Shown piece after piece: positions 46,099 through 56,796 of a stretch of 64,000 nt of DNA. The DNA comes from Choristoneura fumiferana (lineage: Eukaryota > Arthropoda > Insecta > Lepidoptera > Tortricidae). How positions within the stretch are numbered: the stretch's first letter is position 1; the number at the start of each line of letters is the position of its first letter. The stretch is taken from positions 40,716,448-40,780,447 of the forward strand of contig NC_133472.1 of the NCBI RefSeq assembly GCF_025370935.1. The letters are read 5' to 3'. Under the pieces are notes generated by a model. The model ran no database searches. It saw only the letters and a list, made by a program, of their open reading frames with translations, and was not told where the DNA came from. Both the position numbers and the translations under genes were made by a program.

Positions 46099-46215
46099 AG
46101 GGCTATACGAACTCGAGACTATGGAGGTTCGTGTCGTGCGGTCCTTACTGAGACACTTATACTATTTAATACGAGAGCGTGAGAGACGTTCGATTTCGAA
46201 CTTCGGAGTAGGCCC
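46099..46215. repeat. MITE-N, full copy (opposite orientation)
   Basis: AGGGCTATACGAACTCGAGA, GTTCGTGTCGTGCGGTCCTT, ACTATTTAATACGAGAGCGT and TTCGGAGTAGGCCCT; orientation as at 32065. Confidence 0.75.
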
Positions 46216-46651
46216 TCAGTATCGTTTTAGCAACATTACGATACAGTGCTGTTATGGGGAATAGACAATATAGACTTTCCAGAATCTTGTTATGTGTGCT
46301 ATTCGTGATTAAGTAAATCACAGATTGCAGTATAGGAGTAGAAAAAAATGCATAAAATGGAGTGTTGTATTGCCGATACCATACAAATACAGACAGCAAA
46401 CGTTACGAGTTTGTTCAGATGTTGTTCAATGCAATCACGTTCCTTTACAGCGTTAAGTCTTTGGTATCAAATACGAGTTAGAAACTTGCATTGTTACATG
46501 GAAAAGCAAACGTTTTATGTAAGGTTTCGTTTTCTATTGTAGCATTCGTAGCGTCGAGTTCGGTTTGTATTTCATAGACTGTATTTTATTAAATTGCCTT
46601 TGCTACGTCAGCGCTGAAGGATGAATTTCAATCGCATTTTTAACAGTTAAC

Positions 46652-46791
46652 GCATTCACTGCCACCGACGCATAATACGCATATATGCGTTTTTGGAACT
46701 TCCCCCCAGTGCCGCTGTCATAATTATTCATACATTCACGCACATGTGCGTCGGTGGCACCTGTGGCCAGTCAAGTCAGGTGGCAGTGAAT
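46652..46791. repeat. MITE with GCATAATACGCATATATGCG core
   Basis: ATTCACTGCCACCGACGCA / TGCGTCGGTGGCACCTG... and TGGCAGTGAAT ends, with CCAGTGCCGCTG inside. It can fold as a hairpin with its long arm ending ACCGACGCA / TGCGTCGGT. Confidence 0.7.
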
Positions 46792-46900
46792 CCCATCCTA
46801 TCGTATCTAAAGCCCAATTTACACCGCGAGCTGACCGGATTCCGTACGGACTCACAAGGAAAGGTACCCAACCGTCCGGCTCCGATTTGTTTTATTTTTA

Positions 46901-47121
46901 TATACTAATATTATAGATGCGAAATTGTGTGTGTTTGTATGTTTTTCCATCTTTCACGTCGAAACGGAGCGACGGATCGACGTGATTTTTGGCATAGAGG
47001 TAGTTTATGGGCCAGAGAGTGACATAGGCTACTTTTTATCCCGGAAAAATACACAGTTCCCGAGGGAACAGCGCGCGATAACCGAATTCCACGCGGGCGA
47101 AGCCGCAGGCAAAAGCTAGTT
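46901..47121. repeat. 'CTAGCTTTTGCCCGCG' repeat, inverted copy inside a nest
   Basis: ACTAATATTATAGATGCGAA, TCACGTCGAAACGGAGCGAC, GCCAGAGAGTGACATAGGCT and GCGGGCGAAGCCGCAGGCAA, ending AAAGCTAGT. Complement of the copy at 14308. It sits between arms of another element (46806-46893 and 47440-47575). Confidence 0.8.
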
Positions 47122-47130
47122 TTTATATAT

Positions 47131-47402
47131 GCTAGAGAGTAGTCCAAAATACGGGATATGTATTTTTTTTAGCTGCCCAAACTCAACCTAAAAATCTCAA
47201 CCTCAAATTGACCTCCAAAGGACTAAAAGTGAGCAAACCCTTTTACTTCTGTAGAATGTGATGTTAAAGCAAATTCCTAGCTAATGAGATTAGTTACAGG
47301 GTTTGCTCACTTTTTCTTACTTTGGAGGTCAATTTCTCCGAATAGATTCGAGTTTGGGCAGCTAAAAAAAAACGTGTCCGTTATTTTAGACTACTCTCTG
47401 AC
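47131..47402. repeat. MITE-X (about 270 bp) in the nest
   Basis: CTAGAGAGTAGTCCAAAATA faces TATTTTAGACTACTCTCTG; TTTTTTTAGCTGCCCAAACT faces AGTTTGGGCAGCTAAAAAAA; AATTGACCTCCAAAG faces CTTTGGAGGTCAATT; AGTGAGCAAACCC faces GGGTTTGCTCACT. Flanks are ATATAT on the left and ATATATA on the right. Confidence 0.85.
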
Positions 47403-48446
47403 ATATATAAAAATTACGTTTTTTTATATATATATATGAAAAAAATCGGAGCCGTTGTTGGGCTGTTGGGTACTATTGCTTGTCAGTTTGACGTACAACG
47501 ATCGGCTGCATGAAAGTACTTACACCGAACCTCTATGAAGTTAGTCGATGTAAGTTACACTAAATCATTTTTCTACTTCTGTTCTTTTATTTGACATTTA
47601 AAGGTCCACGAACACGAATACAGTGATATACATAATAAGTCCGGCTCATAACAGCACACTTATGGATGGTTTTAAATTGCTTTGAAATTCATAATAATAC
47701 AGTTCAATGACCTTCCTTTGACAGTTAACTTTTAAATTTAGGTTTCCCAACCTCTATTTTGAAGTATACAGTAGTAAATACAGTATTACCAACATTACAT
47801 TGAAATTATTTCACAAAGTTTTTATTCAGTTACATAATCAATAATCGTTCAAAAATAAAATTTAGTATCAATATTTTGTAAATAAAGAATATTATATTTT
47901 AGTAGGTACCTATGTTTAGTCCTAAATTGAGCAATTTCCATTGATTTCATTAGCTTCAGTAACTTCAGTAAGCTAGATGGGGAAACAAAATAAATACGAA
48001 CTTTTCTGGCAAAACATTATTCACTATATCTATATCTGTACCTTTTGGTCGCCCCCGAAGACCCCCACATAACACTTATGAATCGTTAGAGCTATTTGTA
48101 TGAAATTACATCAATTTCGGGAATATCATCACCTTCAAGCTTTTTTCATATAAGATCGCGCTGCAGTTCACGGAAACGGTAATTTATGTACTAGGACACC
48201 AGCGGTTGGATACAGTACAGATCATATTATATTTATCGCAATCATAAAATACTCCGCCCTCCGACGCGGCGCGGCCTAATCGAGTATTAACCCATTGACA
48301 CAATGAGGGTCCACAGGAAGGCGTATACTTGCTATACTAACTAGTCTTATTATGCTATCCTGGTATCAACTGTTACTATTAAACGTTTCTATATGCTATT
48401 GTTAATCAACGTGTTTTGGCCAATCGAATAATTTTATCGGTCTTTC

Positions 48447-48550
48447 TATCTCATCATCGTCTCAGCCGTAGGACGTCCACTGTTGGACATAGGCCTCCCT
48501 CATGCCTGCTTCCATCGTGAACCCGCGGCTTTAACCAGGTCATCCGTCTA
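48447..48550. repeat. SINE tail fragment, GTAGGACGTCCACTG type
   Basis: CTCATCATCGTCTCAGCCGT, AGGACGTCCACTGTTGGACA, TAGGCCTCCCTCATGC and AACCCGCGGCTTTAACC. This is the 3' piece of a common lepidopteran retroelement; no head is visible. Confidence 0.7.
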
Positions 48551-48569
48551 CGAGTATCTATATAAATAA

Positions 48570-48800
48570 AAAACCGGCCAAGAGCGTGTCGTACACGCCC
48601 AGGATAGGGTTCCGTAGCCATTACGAAAAAATCAAATAATATTCAATAGGATTTCGTATTGTGTACTGATTCTTCCAAGTTTAGGTATATTTTATACCTT
48701 AGGCTGCTATTTTCTCTTAAACTACTAATAATTCTCAAGCAATCTTAGCCGCTATAATTTTCCTTGTTTTGATATATTTACTATACCATTCTGATTTTTT
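48570..48800 (+). repeat. 'CCGGCCAAGAGCGTG' repeat fragment, copy 3
   Basis: AAACCGGCCAAGAGCGTGTC, CACGCCCAGGATAGGGTTCC and TTTCGTATTGTGTACTGATT. The last part also matches (inverted) 25030-25060. The 3' boundary is approximate. Confidence 0.65.
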
Positions 48801-49016
48801 TCAAATTTTTCCACCCAACAGTTTAGATTTTAGAGGGACGATCGATTTCAATGAAAATTTGCACTTTAAAGTTGAATATTTCGCAAACAGATCATTAAAT
48901 AGAAAAATTGTCTTAGCAACCCCCTAATGGTTTTAAGACCTATCCAACGATACCCCACAATATAGGGTTAGTCGAGGAAAAAAAATCACCCCCACTACGT
49001 CTATGGGATACCGACA

Positions 49017-49110
49017 TGGAAATACCAGCCCTGTTTTTTGTGTACACGCCCATGGAAATTGACAGGAGCTTCTATGGGCATGTACACGAAAAACAGGGTC
49101 GGTATTTCCA
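49017..49110. repeat. Short palindromic MITE
   Basis: TGGAAATACCAGCCCTGTTT faces AAACAGGGTCGGTATTTCCA; GTGTACACGCCCAT faces ATGGGCATGTACAC. The loop is GGAAATTGACAGGAGCTTCT. The two frames here are chance. Confidence 0.85.
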
Positions 49111-49448
49111 TCCCGGTATTATCCGGGCTGGGAAAGAGTGTCACCCCTGCCCGTCACAGTGGTCACTGCTTTCGCAATCCTCTCCGTCGGTCTCTATGTC
49201 TTGTGTTATTGGCTGGTTGAAGAGTGGCCGTGGCCACAGGGGTTTTGATGAGGGATATAACAGTGCCGCTCCATCGAGTTGGTGATTTACTGTCCTACCA
49301 TCATGAATCATCGAGAGGTCCACCCGATATACTAAGTACGTAATAATAACCAAAATGTTTTCATCACACTCCTAGAATAGCTTAGCAAGTTAATTGGTAA
49401 AGCAAAATTAATGTTAAAGAAAGTAGAAAAAGAGTTTTGTTCAGTCTA

Positions 49449-49554
49449 AAGGGGCTCCTAGACGGGCCATATCTTCACTGCATGTTAGACAGGGACACCA
49501 CTAGTTGCCGGCCACATATTGCAGTGAAAATATGGCCCGTCTAGAAGCCCCTTA
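49449..49554. repeat. Short palindromic MITE
   Basis: AAGGGGCTCCTAGACGGGCC / GGCCCGTCTAGAAGCCCCTT, then ATATCTTCACTGCA facing TGCAGTGAAAATAT. About 106 bp. Confidence 0.85.
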
Positions 49555-49569
49555 ACAGAAAGACAAGTA

Positions 49570-49885
49570 AGACTAAACATCAATTGAAAATACAAACTGA
49601 AATATTGATGCACAGAAAAACCAGAAAAATAAGACCAACACTGGGAATCGAACCCAGGTCCTCGGTATTCCGTACCGCGTGCCATACCGTTACACCTCTG
49701 TTGCTCAACGGCACAGACACGAATTTCCCCTATGCACCACATATCTCAGCTTGTTTGTTTCTTATTTAGCCACTTAAGCAGTGACGCTAGCGACATCTAT
49801 ACCATAGCCCTCATCGAGAAACTTTCGGCATTCCATTGGAATTAACCGCTCACCCGGACAAGAGATGTCGTTATTAAGGTGGAAC
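49570..49885 (-). repeat. tRNA-headed SINE, 'GAGATGTCG' type
   Basis: The minus-strand head has A-box-like GGTATGGCACGCGGTACGG and B-box CCTGGGTTCGATTCCCAG (around 49650). To the left lies AAAACCAGAAAAATAAGACC; to the right lie CAGTGACGCTAGCGACATCT and GGACAAGAGATGTCG. The same pieces recur rearranged at 44912-45170. It overlaps two chance frames. Confidence 0.7.
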
Positions 49886-51608
49886 GATTTCCATACTAAT
49901 GTATTAACACAATCATGTGCGCTTGAAAGAATAATTTGAAATTAAAATCACATCTGTTGACTTTTATTTTGTTCTTTATTTGAGGCATTTTTTATTTACC
50001 TAAAGAAAGCTTTTGATTAATAGCTTAATCTAGATGATTATTTTAGTTATTTTTTGTCAATATGTGAGTGGACGGCGACAGTATCGTACGCCAACGGCTC
50101 GGTTAGTAGTGTGTGTTTCAGCTACGTTGTCAACTCGCTGACAATTCGATGCTAAGCGACGTTGCCAGATTTCGTTTGATTTGTCTGATCAAAATCACAT
50201 AATTACCATTTTGAAGCTCGTTTAACTTTTTTTTAAATATTTTTGCTGGCCATAGGTACAAAGTCCGTCAGTCAAAAGACTGAAGTGCAACGAACAAATG
50301 TATTGCCAATTCTTTGGTTTCCGACAGAAATTAGAAAGAAAATCACATAACATTAACGTATTAACAAATAAGTACGGAAAATTGCATTAACGGATTATAA
50401 ATTAGTAGTGATAAAATCAGATAAAGGCTGCATGGCTAGTGGCTTTTTCCATAAAATAAAAATAAAAAACCATCAAGTCAAATGTCAAATTCGTCAAGTC
50501 ATAATTTTTTGTTCGTTTGTTGTCATAGATTGTCATGACATTGTAAACTAATGAAGTAATTTTTTCCTAAATTAAATTATCGTAATTTGTCCTGGAAACT
50601 GGCGGGATTATCATTATCTATAATCTATAATGTGAATGCAATTATATTTTCAAGTATTGAACTGAATTATAATTCACATTGGAAACTATGAAGCCACGAA
50701 CTTTGCGAAAAAAATACATAAAGCATCAATACTCTGGTCTCGAAAAAGACGCATTATAAGGAAATTAAAAAGTAAGTACAGTAGAGGCTGAGTACAACAT
50801 ACAACTTCCACCACCCCCGTGGGTAGCGTAGGAATCGGCTGAGGGATAATATCAGAAGATGGGCAGCAGCGTTTTCCAAGCAACCCCACATCATATACTT
50901 ACTACGCTCGCCAACCCGCTTATCAAACGTGGCGAGTATTGGCAACACGGGAAAATATGGGGGAGGCCTAAAGTCTCAGTTTCCATGACCGTAGGTGTTT
51001 AGGACAGATTTTTTTTACTGTTTTTTTTCCAAGTCCCCAGCCCCTTGGTAGCGGACTAACTTTTGAGCCTCATATCTCGGTAATTTTGGAGTTCAGAGAA
51101 AAGTTCATTTGACAAAATATGCTTCTTCAAAATATGTTTTATTTTCATAATAAAATATTTAATTACAGAGTGAAAACACTGTCATAACATACATTGTCGG
51201 CTAATACGCTGTGTACGAGACTGCACAAGACTGGAAAAGTGGCGTGAAAATGCAAGAGGCACTCAGCAGTGGTTGTATGTGGGCTAATTTAATTGACTGA
51301 TGTAAATAAATAAAAAAAACTGACTTAGTGATGGACTTTTTTATTTGTTGTTCAGTAGAGCCTTCGATTACTACCCAACCAATTAAATATCATGAAGAAA
51401 CGTACACACACCTGCTATATAATTAATGGTGTGTGCTATATTTCAATTCCCACTGGGCCTGCGTTGAAAATAACGCCCAAGCCCTCATTGTGAGAGGAGG
51501 CCTCTATATGTAGGTGTGTATAATGTATAGGGATAATGATTATGACTAATTTTCTCATAGTATGTAAAGTGTATTGTAAATAAAATAAAAAACAATCGTT
51601 GAGTTACG

Positions 51609-51762
51609 GTCAAGGAAACTGAGTCACGTACCAGGGTGGAACCTATGTCCTACTAATGTCATGTTGACATCCCATACACTTGCCAAAGAAATCACAGCGC
51701 AATTGAATATGAAAAGGTTCCACTTGGGTTCCACTCTGGTACGTGATTCGGTTTCCTTGACT
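51609..51762. repeat. MITE-V, full copy
   Basis: GTCAAGGAAACTGAGTCACG / CGTGATTCGGTTTCCTTGAC inverted ends, then TACCAGGGTGGAACC facing GGTTCCACTCTGGTA. About 154 bp. Confidence 0.85.
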
Positions 51763-51989
51763 TTGTAAAGGCGAACTTATCCCTCGAAGGGATCTCTACC
51801 AAGCAACCCTTGAGTGAATGTGAGGAATTATAAGTCTCATAGTACTTACTGTAGTTGTGCTGTGCATATTCAGATTTACCTAAAATTTAAAAAAAAATGT
51901 TTGTGCCTAAATTAGGTCTTATAATTTTTAGCTACACATTTCAAAAAATATTAACATCATTAACTGAGAACAATAAAAAAAAACAAAAA

Positions 51990-52090
51990 AAAGTTAAACC
52001 TTACAACGGGTTTGAACCCGAACTTCCTAAGCTGAGGATAGAGTAAACTCAAGCCTTATGCAACTGGGCCAATCTGCTCTTTGATCATGA
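51990..52090 (-). repeat. tRNA-like SINE head
   Basis: On the minus strand AGATTGGCCCAGTTGCATAA resembles an A-box region and GTTCGGGTTCAAACCCGTTG a B-box, about 50 bases apart. A poly-A/AC-rich region lies to the left. It could be a degraded tRNA gene, but the arms between do not form a clear cloverleaf. Confidence 0.5.
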
Positions 52091-52383
52091 GAGCGAAATT
52101 AACAAAGACTTCTGTTTACAACAAATTACAAGCATGTGTGCGAAAATATCTCAGTCGAAACTGCAGCGATCAAGTGAAAATATTTTCTAAATTAAAATAC
52201 ATCTGAAACTTGGTACGATATATCACAAATTTCACGCTATTGGCGGTATGTACATTATTTTATAAAAATATCCACGATTTCATTCCTAAAAAAAATAAAA
52301 TACGTGGAATTTGCACACTAACGTCATCTACTGGCACTGTAGTGCCTAGCTGACCGTGACAAACGACCTTAAGCAATCAAATT

Positions 52384-52509
52384 AAGATTGTTTTTTTTGG
52401 AATCTTTTTGTATTTTTTTCATTTCAATTCCAAATTTTTACTTTTACGGTCAAAAATTTGGAATTGAAATAAAAAAAATACAAAAATATTCCAAAAAAAA
52501 ACAATCTTA
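52384..52509. repeat. Nearly perfect A/T-rich palindrome
   Basis: AAGATTGTTTTTTTTGGAAT faces ATTCCAAAAAAAAACAATCTT, and TTTTTTTCATTTCAATTCCAAAT-type sequence faces its complement around CTTTTACGGTC. Arms of about 55-58 bases with a very short loop. Shares GAATTGAAAT / CAAATTTGGA-type core with 44990-45040. Confidence 0.85.
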
Positions 52510-53022
52510 AACATCAATTATTTGTTACATAGCTTTGTTTTGTTTTTAAATTGATGTTATTTTAAAAGGCTGACCTTGTTTTGTCTTGGAATCGTTTACC
52601 CGCACCCTCTAAGGGATGACATCTAAAATAAAGCCAAATAACAAAAAGATCTTTCAGTGTTTTTCAAGTAATTATAGACAAGTGAGGAGCAGGTTAAATT
52701 ATCCTAATGGAGACTATGTTTCAGCTAGGAACTTTTTTACAATGTCTGACAAACGACAAATGCTAAGAAGTCAGTACCTACGTTATTTTAACTACTATTT
52801 CTACTTACTTTCATACTTAACCCCTCGTATGCGGAAACTAAAAAAAAGTACTGAATTCTAGTCTCGTCTGTTTTAATGAGCACAAGTTCTGTTGATTTAA
52901 AAAAAAAACTAAAATAGGCTTGAATTTGACACGGATCCGTAACGTGTCTTAAGCATACAAGGGGTTAAGGTACCTACTTAACCGAATGTGACAAAATTTG
53001 ATATGGAGGTAGTTTGACACTG

Positions 53023-53246
53023 AAGCAGCGCTCCCACCATTAATGTGCGAGGATGTGTTGCGAGGAATGCGTTCTTCATTAACCAATAGAAACGCTTCAT
53101 TTACCTCGCCTCGCACAGCACATCTCTTGTGGAAACAGCTGAGCGAAGCGAGGCGAGCGAGGTAAATAAATGAAGCGTTCCTATTGGTTAATAAAAACAC
53201 ATTCCTCACAACGCATCCTCCCACATTTTTGGTGGAAACGCTGCTT
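53023..53246. repeat. MITE-P copy 2 (longer ends)
   Basis: AAGCAGCGCTCCCACCA / TGGTGGAAACGCTGCTT ends, then TGCGAGGATGTGTTGCGAGG facing CCTCACAACGCATCCTC and TTAACCAATAG facing CTATTGGTTAA. The interior is nearly as at 27482. This shows the 27482 copy lacks or has lost the outermost part. A trace of the end (CACATCTCGGGTGGAGGCGC) is at 10268-10290. Confidence 0.85.
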
Positions 53247-53249
53247 TAG

Positions 53250-53420
53250 AAGTCTATAAGATAATTTCTATCTCGGAAAATTGCGCAGCTGCGCAGGCGC
53301 GCGATAAACAAATTCTTCGCAAACGAAGACACGCGCAACGGCTAGTTTATAAATAACTAGCTTTTGCCCGCGACTTCGTCCGCGTAGAATAGTAACTTTG
53401 GGAAGTATTTAATTTATTTA
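53250..53420. repeat. Two abutting repeat ends
   Basis: GCGCGCGATAAACAAATTCT with GAAGACACGCGCAACGGCTA (end of one copy), then ATAACTAGCTTTTGCCCGCG and ACTTCGTCCGCGTAGAATAG (start of another, inverted relative to it), meeting at TAGTTTATAAATAACTAG. Confidence 0.65.
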
Positions 53421-54547
53421 GGATACCTATTCTGCTAATAGCACATAGAAACTTCTACGGTTTACCGAAAATAACCTATTTAATAAATTGGTATGAATAT
53501 AAACTATTTTTTTTTGTTCTTCCATCCATCCATCCGATGTTCTTTGATGAAACATATATATTTTGCGGGTAGCCACTTTTTAGCAATACGACGTCTATTC
53601 TACCCTGCCAACACAAAAGGACTAATTCTTCATAGTTGAACTCTTGACACCTTACGTCCTTTTTGTAAGTTAGGAGGGTAGGATTATAATTAAGATGGCA
53701 TTTTTACTAAGCATAGCTACACATATTTCTGATAAATATTTCGCAAAGCAATAAAATCACCATTCAATCTGTCAACATGTAAAGGATAATTAATTAAATA
53801 CCATAAAACGGGGTAAGTATGGATAAAATTGAACTTCAAACCTTGAAAAAAAATATTTTCATATGGCAAGTTGATTTTTATAGATAAAAAATCTGTCATT
53901 TAGTTTCATTCATAGTTTAAACAATAAACACTAAAATATAGGCAAATCCAAGCTCGCCCCGTAGTGGGGTCAGAAGGGATAGGAACATATAAAAAAAAAT
54001 GATGATACCAAATGACCAGAAAAAAGGATCTAAAAATATAACTAAACTACATTTAGTAGCAAGTGAAAACCACAAAACATTAGTTCTATCTATCCCTACT
54101 CCCCCCATGCAATCCCTTCTCACCCCATTGTTTTTTTTATCTAATATTTTAACGAGGCTTTAGTATACCAAATGTGACTATATCAGCCACATGGGGAGCC
54201 TCAGATAAATACACCACACTACAGATATTACGCTCTCCCTTCCACTGAAACCACGTCTCTGGATGCAAAGGCTTGTCTAATGAATCTGTAAATCAGCATC
54301 ACATCTTCTGAAAATGGTGGACTCAGAATTACATTTACACCTCCATTGAACAAGCCCATACCATACAAATGTCTGTCTCTGATGTCCTTATTCTGATCAC
54401 TGATCACATTCCAAAAGAAAATGAATAAGGTCTTCAGTCTTATTACAACCTATACATACATGCTAAATGTGTGGCACAATCGCTTTGCAATGGCATTGCA
54501 GCATTATTATCATGACAAATTAATCAAGACTAATATAAATGTTAAGT

Positions 54548-54718
54548 TAATCCTTACAAATATTATAATTGAGAAAATCTGTTTGTTACTTCTAAATGCT
54601 TGAATTGCTGAACAGAATGAAATGAAACTTGATTTTGAGGTAGTTTCAGAACCTTGAAAGGGCATAGGATAGTTTTTATTACGGAATCCCGCAGAATAGT
54701 GATATAAGGGTTGACCAG
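54548..54718. repeat. Repeat K, truncated fragment
   Basis: AATCCTTACAAATATTATAA, AAACTTGATTTTGAGGTAGT, AACCTTGAAAGGGCATAGGA and TAGTTTTTATTACGG. It ends where MITE-D copy 3 begins. Confidence 0.6.
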
Positions 54719-54832
54719 TACAGTCACCTGCCACAGCGGAGCATGCAATAATATCTGATATATCAGTCCAGCCCTAGAAGTAGAATTGTATCAGATATTA
54801 TGCAAGATTTGTTGTGTCAGGTATTGGTGCTG
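54719..54832. repeat. MITE-D copy 3
   Basis: TACAGTCACCTGCCACAGCG, GAGCATGCAATAATATCTGA, TTGTATCAGATATTATGCAA and TTGTGTCAGGTATTGGTGCT. It is shorter at the left than the 18848 copy. Confidence 0.8.
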
Positions 54833-55048
54833 GACACGTCCCATACATTTTTACTTAACCCTGGGTTAGCACATAACTGGGAACTGTGGTCCATGCAAAG
54901 GTGCCTTGACAAGATAAAGGTAAGATAACGGATTTCAGCTATAATCATATATAGCCAGTCTTTCAGCCAGTCATAGTCTTTCTGATAAAGACGGTTTTTG
55001 CTGACCATACTAGATAATTCTATTGTTACCAGTCTTTATATCAATCTC

Positions 55049-55262
55049 ATCTAATATTATAAATGCGAAAATTTGTCAGTCTGTTTGTTTGTACCTCATC
55101 ATGTCTAAACTATTGAACTGATTTAGAGGAAATTCAGTATACAGATAGTTTGAGTCCTGGGGAAGGACATAGAATAGTTTTCATCCCAGAAAATTGTATA
55201 GTTCTCGCAGGATAGTTATAAACAAATTTTAAGCAGACAGAGTCGCGAACAACAGGTTAGTT
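55049..55262. repeat. Repeat K, copy at 55 kb
   Basis: CTAATATTATAAATGCGAAA, AAATTCAGTATACAGATAGT, TTGAGTCCTGGGGAAGGACA and CAGACAGAGTCGCGAACAAC, ending GTTAGT. Confidence 0.8.
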
Positions 55263-56632
55263 TCAAATAATGCTCAATATTCACTATTTTTCAAGAAATA
55301 AATCAAGGGGCTCTGACTCAACTTCGTATATGTTGTGGCCCACAGAATGTCCTACAGGGCAAGGTGTCTTTGTGTATTTAGAAGAATGTATGAAAAATAT
55401 AATAATGTGTATAATATTTGTTATAATTTTGTGTATTGGTTTTACTACCAAGATCAAAGGCCCATTTCACTAGTCACTGATAAGTTTCTGATATTTCATG
55501 AGTTATATTTGTCACTCTCTATTTATCTTTTTGAGATAAACAGGGACGCTATCTGAGATATTTGTCACATAAAATATATATGTAAACCCTTTTTAGCACA
55601 ATAAAAAGAGGAAAACAATTAATTAAGATTTGTTTAATTTTACCAGCTTATCCTTTTATACAAATATAATAATATAAATAAATATCATATGACCCTTTTC
55701 AAAATGGTTAAGATAATCAAATAAAACTAGGTTCCTGACACATGGGCATGTACAGTGTACAGTATTAGAGATAGCAGTATCAAACGTCTTTGTTGACAAT
55801 TATCATATGACAGTTTGAATTGTTATCAGACCATTATTTTATTGCTTATTATTAGAAATGCAAATTGTGTAACTGTGCATTGAGCATTATGATTCAACAC
55901 TTTTAAGAAATCACATAATCACTGATAATTTTTGATAACACAAACATTTAACACATTCAATTAACGTTTTAGAACACAAAGTAATACATTCATACAAAAC
56001 TGACACTTAAATTGGATATGGGACCAAACACGAAGGATATGAGTAATCCCTCACCAATAAGTTAGGTACACATAAGTGCCTATAGTGTATGCTGTCAATT
56101 TCGTAGTCACAAAGCCACTTACAAGAGTAACAGAAAAAAAAATACACGACAACATCCATAAAGGTGGTTTTGTGTCGAAAAAAAACATTGTGAAGGTCTT
56201 TTAAAGTCCTAAACACATGAAAACAGAGTAAAGTGCCACTCGTACCGAGCGAGTTTCATAGAAGCGCTGTAGTGTATCTCGACTGTTAAATACCTCATCG
56301 TGCATACAATTGCATTCCTTGACAGACGATGTGTGACAATGCACGTAACAACTCGAGCGTGAGCGATTCAACCCCGATATTACTATCAGGTCTTATTTAA
56401 AGGAAATTATAAAGAGGCCTGTACCCAGTTATGCTGAAAACATCGTCAGCTGTCTGCTGATCGCGTCAATACTAGAAAAACCTGTTCCTAACCACCGACA
56501 TATACAAAGAAACACAACGGCGACTAACACCGCGACCCCACAAGGCACATCCGGGCAATAATAATGCGAACAAAATAAACTAAATAAACGAATTATCGAT
56601 CTATGGTGATCCGCAAGTTACTGCACTCTTAC

Positions 56633-56717
56633 CTTCAGATAGCTCTAAGTCCAATTCGGCTAATTTGTCTCTTATCTCGTCCGGTAACTTTGATATATCA
56701 ACACTTAAGTCAGCCAT
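56633..56717 (-). CDS. DIP2: DIP2, coding exon 1 (residues 1-28)
   Basis: Read on the minus strand from the ATG at 56717-56715, this exon encodes 28 residues beginning MADLSVDISKLPDEIRDKLA and ending in ELDLELSE, plus one base of the next codon. This is the start of the DMAP1-binding region shared by insect and vertebrate Disco-interacting protein 2; the block LPxEIRxKLAELxLELSEG is the family hallmark. The exon ends in a good splice donor (GTAAGAG, GT at 56632-56631) in phase 1, which matches the phase of the next exon at 41323. The start context (CCACGATGG) is favourable. DIP2 proteins are large (about 1,500 residues or more). After this N-terminal region they carry two adenylate-forming (acyl-CoA-synthetase-like) domains, which are not in this window. 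Known roles come from the family: neuronal morphology in flies and control of diacylglycerol lipids. Identification rests on recognising this block and its exact continuation in exon 2. Confidence 0.93.
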
Positions 56718-56754
56718 CGTGGAAAAACACTATTTTCACACAAAACAAATAAAG

Positions 56755-56796
56755 TTAGCGAGTACACTTCAAGACACCATCGTGACACATGGCCAT
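56755..56796 (-). promoter_or_regulatory. Upstream short ORF and YY1/Pho-like motif in the DIP2 leader
   Basis: About 80 bases upstream of the DIP2 ATG, the minus strand holds AAGATGGCCATG. It contains a YY1/Pleiohomeotic-type core (AAGATGGC) and two in-frame ATGs opening a 13-codon frame that stops at TAA (56757-56755) before the DIP2 start. If transcription starts upstream of 56800, this short frame could dampen translation. The motif match is direct; leader extent and function are inferred. A weak TATA-like stretch (minus-strand TTTTTATACAC) sits near 56885-56895. Confidence 0.4.

Larger units (their letters stand above)
46806..47575. repeat. Nested transposon cluster: disrupted MITE-O relative holding two other elements
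   Basis: The left arm 46806-46893 (TAAAGCCCAATTTACACCGC ... ACCCAACCGTCCGGCTCCGA) and right arm from 47440 (TCGGAGCCGTTGTTGGGCTG, GTGTAAGTTACACTAAATC region) are inverted parts of one element. Between them are the 46901-47121 repeat and the MITE at 47131-47402. The right arm includes ACCGAACCTCTATGAAG, the complement of CATAGAGGTTCGGT in the copy at 31638. The terminal GTAAATTGGG is missing at the right. Confidence 0.6.
41324..56632 (-). other. DIP2 intron 1
   Basis: Lies between exon 1 (donor GTAAGAG) and exon 2 (acceptor CTCAG). It is heavily populated by transposon fragments, listed individually. Between them, 43260-43990, 47590-48440, 49890-51590 and 55570-56580 show no recognisable gene; several short A/T homopolymer and direct-repeat stretches occur. 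Confidence 0.8.
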
